Assembly: GCA_003644265.1 (NCBI GenBank)
Contig: QNBX01000041.1
Location: 1 to 29,506 of the forward strand
Source: Planctomycetota bacterium
GTDB lineage: Bacteria; Planctomycetota; B15-G4
Direction of reading: 5' to 3'
DNA: 29,506 nt
The notes under the pieces are model-generated. The model ran no database searches, was not told where the DNA came from, and saw only the letters and a program-made list of their open reading frames with translations. Position 1 is the first letter of the stretch; each line of letters starts with the position of its first letter. Position numbers and translations under genes: made by a program. Shown one piece after another: positions 25,896 to 29,506 of this stretch.

Positions 25896-27803
25896 ATGGA
25901 CAAGAGACACATCGGTAGCGTGGGCCTGGGTGTGGCGGTGGTGCTGTTCGTGGCGCTCAACGCCGTGGGCGGGGCCCTGCTCAAGCGCGTCCGGCTCGAC
26001 CTCACCGAGGACCAGCTGTTCACCCTCAGCCAGGGCACGCGCAACATCCTGGCGGACATCGACGAGCCCATCCGGCTCAGCTTCTACTTCTCGCGCAGCC
26101 TGACCGAAGAGGTGCCCGAGATCAGCGGCTACGCCATCCGGGTCGAGGAGCTGCTGCAGGAGTACGTGCTGGCCTCGGGTGGCGCTCTGGAGCTGCGCGT
26201 GGTGGACCCGGCCTCATTCAGCGTGGAGGAGGACGAGGCCGTGGCCTCCGGCGTGCAGGGTGTCTCCGTGTCCGCCGCGGGCGACCTGTTCTACTTCGGC
26301 CTGGTGGCCACCAACGCCACCGATGTCAGCCATGTGATCCCCTTCTTCGACCCCAACCAGGAGGCCTTCCTGGAGTACGAGCTGTCGCGCTTCGTGCACG
26401 ACCTCAGTCACCCGGAGAAGGCCCGGCTGGCCATTTTGTCCGCGTTGCCCATCGTCGCCGGGCCGCCGCCGACCTACCCGGGCGCGCCGCCGCCGGCCAC
26501 CGGCTGGTACCTGCTGGAGCAGCTGCGCCAGGCCTACGAGGTGGAGCTGCTGGCGGCCGACGCGAGCGCCGTGCCCGCGGGCACCGACGTGCTGCTGGTG
26601 GTGCACCCCAAGGACCTGAGCCAGGGCAGCCTGTACGCCATCGATCAGTTCGTGCTGGGCGGCGGCCGGGCGCTGGTGCTGGTGGACCCGCACTGCGAGG
26701 ACGACCGGCCGCCGGCTGATCCCGGTAACCCCCTGGCGGGCATGGGTACGCCGCGCGCCAGCGACCTCGCGCCGCTGCTGGAGGCCTGGGGCGTGGGCTA
26801 CGACCCCGCGCGTCTGCTGGGCGACCGGGCCGCGGCCATGTACGTACAGGCGGGCTCCCAGGCCCGGCCCGAGCGCACGCCCTACGTGGTCTGGCTCGAG
26901 CTGACCGGCGATTGCCTGGATCAGCAGGATCCGGTCACGTCGGGTCTGGGTGCTGTGCGCGTCGCGTCGGCCGGCATGCTCGAACCCCTGGATGGGGCCA
27001 GCACGCGCTTCACCCCGCTGATCCGCTCCACCGAGGAAGCGGCCGAGCTGGAGACCAGCGCGGTGCAATTCTTCCCCCAGCCCAAGGACCTGCTGGCGTC
27101 CTTCGCACCGGCCGGCCAGCGCTACACCTTGGCCGCGCGCGTCACGGGCGAGGTCTTGAGCGCCTTCCCCGACGGCCCGCCCGACGCAGCGGCGGAGGCG
27201 GGCAGCGAGGGCCCGCCCGCGCGTCCGCCCGAGCACCTGGCCGCGTCCGTGGCGCCGCTGCACGTGATCATCGTGGCCGACGTGGACCTGGGTGCCGACC
27301 GCTGGTGGGTGCAGTTCCAGAACTTCTTCGGCTCGCGGCTGCCCGTGCCCGTGGCCAGCAACGGCGACTTCCTGCTCAACGCCGTGGACTCGCTGGCGGG
27401 CAGCACGGACCTGCTGGAGGTGCGCGGCCGCGGCCGCTCCGACCGCCCCTTCGTGCGCATCGAGCAGCTCCGGCGCGAGGCCGAGCAGCGCTACCTGGCG
27501 GAGGAGCAGCGCCTGCAGCAGGAGCTGCGCGACACCGAGCGCCGCATCAACGAGCTGCAGTCCCAGCGCGAGGAGACGGCCTCGTTGGTGCTCACGCCCG
27601 CGCAAGCCGCGGAGATCGAGCGCTTCCAGGAGTCGCGCGTGGAGACGCGCAAGAAGCTGCGCGCCGTGAAGCACGAGCTCGGCAAGGAGATCGAGCAGCT
27701 GCAGAACACGCTCATGTTCGCCAACACCTTGGGCGTGCCGCTGGTGCTGCTGTTGCTGGCCCTGGGAGCGCGTTGGGCGCGCGGGCGGGCACGGAACCTG
27801 TGA
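25896..27803 (+). CDS. GldG-like ABC auxiliary protein
   Basis: A 635-residue membrane-anchored protein. The first membrane segment (about 10-30) is followed by the family hallmark RLDLTEDQLFTLSQGTRNIL, then the periplasmic ABC_transp_aux region (PF09822-like) with LYAIDQFVLGGGRALVLVDP. There is a Pro/Ala-rich insertion near nt 27175-27240. A strongly charged coiled coil (about residues 520-600, EEQRLQQELRDTERRINELQ) precedes the C-terminal membrane segment and a basic tail. This is the usual architecture of GldG homologues linked to GldA/F. The stop TGA overlaps a following ATG (TGATG). Confidence 0.92.
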   Translation: MDKRHIGSVGLGVAVVLFVALNAVGGALLKRVRLDLTEDQLFTLSQGTRNILADIDEPIRLSFYFSRSLTEEVPEISGYAIRVEELLQEYVLASGGALELRVVDPASFSVEEDEAVASGVQGVSVSAAGDLFYFGLVATNATDVSHVIPFFDPNQEAFLEYELSRFVHDLSHPEKARLAILSALPIVAGPPPTYPGAPPPATGWYLLEQLRQAYEVELLAADASAVPAGTDVLLVVHPKDLSQGSLYAIDQFVLGGGRALVLVDPHCEDDRPPADPGNPLAGMGTPRASDLAPLLEAWGVGYDPARLLGDRAAAMYVQAGSQARPERTPYVVWLELTGDCLDQQDPVTSGLGAVRVASAGMLEPLDGASTRFTPLIRSTEEAAELETSAVQFFPQPKDLLASFAPAGQRYTLAARVTGEVLSAFPDGPPDAAAEAGSEGPPARPPEHLAASVAPLHVIIVADVDLGADRWWVQFQNFFGSRLPVPVASNGDFLLNAVDSLAGSTDLLEVRGRGRSDRPFVRIEQLRREAEQRYLAEEQRLQQELRDTERRINELQSQREETASLVLTPAQAAEIERFQESRVETRKKLRAVKHELGKEIEQLQNTLMFANTLGVPLVLLLLALGARWARGRARNL

Positions 27804-27848
27804 TGACGTCGAGAGGGTCGCTGCGATGACGAGCAAGGGGCTGCTGCG
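27803..27848 (+). repeat. Imperfect 23-nt tandem duplication around the DUF4340 gene start, with an 8-codon upstream frame
   Basis: 27803-27825 and 27826-27848 agree at 16 of 23 positions. The first copy opens with an ATG that overlaps the gldG-like stop. It would encode MTSRGSLR and then stop at TGA 27827-27829, overlapping the ATG at 27826, which starts MTSKGLLR. The two peptides match at six of eight residues although the copies are in different frames relative to one another. Confidence 0.7.
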
Positions 27849-28941
27849 GTTGGTGCTGCTGACGGGGCTCGTGCTGGCGGCGTGGTTCGTCGTCCGGCCG
27901 CACACGGACGCGAGCGGTCAGGGCGCCGACACCGAGGGGCCCTGGCTGCCCGGGCTGCAGGCCGCGCTGGACGAGGTGGTCTCGATCGAGCTGCTGGTGA
28001 CGGGTGAGTCCCTGCGGCTGACAAAGAGCGCCGACGGATGGGGCCTGGAGACCTGGGGCGGCTACCCCGCCGACAGCACCCAGGTGGCGTCCACGCTGCT
28101 GGGGCTGGCGGGTCTGAAGGACGCCCGGCCCATGACCTCGCAGCCTGCGAAGCACGCCGCCCTGCAGCTCGAGGACCCCACGCACCCGGGCGCCACGTCG
28201 CTGGGCCTGCGTGTGTCCGACGCCGCCGGCACGCCGCTGGCCGACGTGGTGCTGGGGCGCAGCAAGGGCCAGGACGGCCTGTTCGTGCGGCGGACTCACG
28301 AGCATCAGGCCTGGCAGGTCAGGGGACGCCTGGCCCCACCCCGGGCCCTCAGCGGCTGGGTGCAGACCGAGCTGCTGCGCCTGCCCGCGGACGGCATGGC
28401 GCGGGTGGAGGCCGAGCCTGTCGACGACGAGCCCTGGTCCCTGGTGCGCTCGGACGACGGCGCCTGGAGCCTCGAGCAGCTCCCCCCCGGCCGCGAGCCC
28501 GCGTCCAGCGCGCCGGGCAGCGCGGTGGCAGGCGCCCTGGCCTGGCTCGACCTGGAGTCCGTGGCGGACGCCGAGCAGGCCGCCGCCGAGCGCCGCTGGT
28601 CGACGCTGCGCTTCGTCGCTCAGGACGGCCTGGTGGCCGAAGTGCAGGCGGCCCCGCGCGACGACGGACAGGGCGCCTGGGTGCGTCTGTCCTTCTCGGC
28701 CCGGCGGCCCGGGCTCGACGCGCTGAGCGCTCGCGTGGATGAGCTCAACGCGCGCCACGGACCGTGGACCTATGCCGTCACGTCCTGGTCGGCCGACGCC
28801 CTGTCCAAGCGCCTCGCGGACTTCCTCGAGCCCCTGCCCGAGCCGGCGGCGTCCAGCGCCCCGCCGCCGAGCGCCGACGACCCGCCGAGCGTGACGCCCG
28901 TTGCCGAGGAGACCGCCGGCGCCGCCGAAGCGGGAGGCTGA
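27826..28941 (+). CDS. DUF4340-domain membrane-anchored protein
   Basis: A 371-residue protein with one N-terminal membrane anchor (LLRLVLLTGLVLAAWFVV) and an extracytoplasmic body. The pattern matches DUF4340: an early ESLRLTKSADGWGL strand pair, QVASTLLGLAGLKDARP, a repeated VVLGRSKGQDGLFVRR unit, and a second WSLVRSDDGAWSLEQLPPG strand pair. DUF4340 genes regularly follow gldG homologues, which supports the call. The tail (from about residue 340) is Pro/Ala/Glu-rich and probably disordered. Its biochemical role is not known. Confidence 0.88.
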   Translation: MTSKGLLRLVLLTGLVLAAWFVVRPHTDASGQGADTEGPWLPGLQAALDEVVSIELLVTGESLRLTKSADGWGLETWGGYPADSTQVASTLLGLAGLKDARPMTSQPAKHAALQLEDPTHPGATSLGLRVSDAAGTPLADVVLGRSKGQDGLFVRRTHEHQAWQVRGRLAPPRALSGWVQTELLRLPADGMARVEAEPVDDEPWSLVRSDDGAWSLEQLPPGREPASSAPGSAVAGALAWLDLESVADAEQAAAERRWSTLRFVAQDGLVAEVQAAPRDDGQGAWVRLSFSARRPGLDALSARVDELNARHGPWTYAVTSWSADALSKRLADFLEPLPEPAASSAPPPSADDPPSVTPVAEETAGAAEAGG

Positions 28942-28994
28942 GACGTCCGGCGACCCGTTGAACGAGGGCGCGCCCGCGCTCCCAGGGGACCGTC

Positions 28995-29022
28995 GTGTCA
29001 CGGGGTCCGGGCTGCCTATAAT
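28995..29022 (+). promoter_or_regulatory. Promoter with perfect -10 TATAAT before the last ATPase gene
   Basis: TATAAT at 29017-29022 matches the consensus exactly. GTGTCA (28995-29000) gives four of six -35 matches with a 16-nt spacer. It stands 32 nt before the ATG at 29055. It separates this gene from the preceding DUF4340 operon. Confidence 0.55.
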
Positions 29023-29054
29023 CCCCGCCAAGCTCCCGCCACCCGAGGTCTGCG

Positions 29055-29506
29055 ATGATCGTCGTCGATGACGTCACCAAGCGCTACGGCTCGTTCACCG
29101 CTGTGGACGGCGTGTCGTTCTCCATCGCTGAAGGCGAGATCGTGGGCTTCCTGGGGCCCAACGGCGCGGGCAAGAGCACGCTGCTCAAGATGATGTGCAC
29201 CTGGCTGCCGCCCACCAGCGGCAGCCTACGCGTGGCCGGACATGATGTGGTGGCCGACCCCTTGGCCGTGCGCCGCAAGCTGGGCTACCTGACCGAACAC
29301 AACGCGCTCTACGAAGGCATGCGCGTCGACAAGTACCTGCGCTTCGTGGGGCGCCTGCGCGGGCTCTCCGGTGCGCGGTTGCGTGAGCGCCTGGACTGGG
29401 TCGCCGAGCAGTGCACCATCACCGAGGTGCTGGGCAAGCGCGTGCAGCAGTGCAGCAAGGGCTACCGCCAACGCATCGGCCTGTCGGCGGCGCTGCTGCA
29501 CGACCC
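29055..29506 (+). CDS. GldA-type ABC transporter ATPase, cut by the window edge
   Basis: The first 150 codons of a second ABC-2-type ATPase. Walker A is GPNGAGKST at residues 34-42, and the signature region CSKGYRQRIGLSAALLHD starts at C133; Walker B is beyond the edge. It resembles the ATPase at 24379 (both read FLGPNGAGKST and share the LPPxSG segment) and is probably a paralogue. It keeps the KGYRQR signature that the first copy has altered. With its own promoter it may begin a further ABC unit to the right. Confidence 0.9.
   Translation, partial: MIVVDDVTKRYGSFTAVDGVSFSIAEGEIVGFLGPNGAGKSTLLKMMCTWLPPTSGSLRVAGHDVVADPLAVRRKLGYLTEHNALYEGMRVDKYLRFVGRLRGLSGARLRERLDWVAEQCTITEVLGKRVQQCSKGYRQRIGLSAALLHD

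Noticed and set aside
26214..27905. 563-codon minus-strand frame
   Set aside because: Antisense to the GldG-like gene, with no domain or signal sequence.

Overview
This is a very GC-rich window (around 70 % by eye) carrying chromosomal-type genes and no phage, insertion sequence, CRISPR array, rRNA or tRNA that I can see. The gene content fits Planctomycetota best: a sulfatase-fold lipoprotein, a sulfotransferase, a TIGR03087-like glycosyltransferase, SUMF1 and caspase domains in one secreted protein, a membrane protein with a spermidine-synthase-like domain, and GldA/F/G-type ABC genes with a DUF4340 protein. A myxobacterial or acidobacterial origin is not excluded, because the assignment rests on domain content only.

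Layout. (1) 1-2169 (+): C-terminal part of a SNF2 helicase; an in-frame Gly-Thr/Gly-Glu hexanucleotide repeat opens the window. (2) 2225-4500 (-): sulfotransferase, then a sulfatase-superfamily lipoprotein, sharing a GTGA overlap. (3) 4778-10931 (+): glycosyltransferase, a small lipoprotein reading frame that lacks a start in its own frame, then a MacB/Lol-like exporter of ATPase, membrane-fusion protein and two different FtsX-type permeases. Most junctions overlap by 4 nt. (4) 11015-15243 (-): a membrane protein with a spermidine-synthase-like domain, then a membrane hybrid sensor kinase whose phospho-acceptor histidine is alanine. (5) 15647-19065 (+): three exported proteins: a possible degenerate metallopeptidase, a right-handed beta-helix protein and a small helical-repeat protein. 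(6) 19177-24028 (-): a two-gene operon with an LPP20/DUF4384-like exported protein and a 1175-residue lipoprotein joining a caspase domain, a beta/TPR-like middle and a SUMF1 domain. (7) 24379-28941 (+): GldA/GldF/GldG-like ABC system plus DUF4340 protein. (8) 29055-end (+): a second GldA-type ATPase, cut by the window edge, behind its own promoter.

How the genes fit together. Most of the window concerns the cell envelope: sugar transfer, sulfation and possible desulfation or phosphoryl transfer, tripartite export, and surface or periplasmic lipoproteins. The most distinctive unit is the caspase/SUMF1 lipoprotein with its LPP20/DUF4384-like partner. Several proteins keep a familiar fold but have lost a catalytic residue: the kinase H-box, the aminopropyltransferase aspartate, the SUMF1 cysteines and the HExxH glutamate/histidine pattern. 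Many genes are preceded by a TANNNT -10-like hexamer in GC-rich flanks, sometimes so close to the start codon that a leaderless transcript is plausible.
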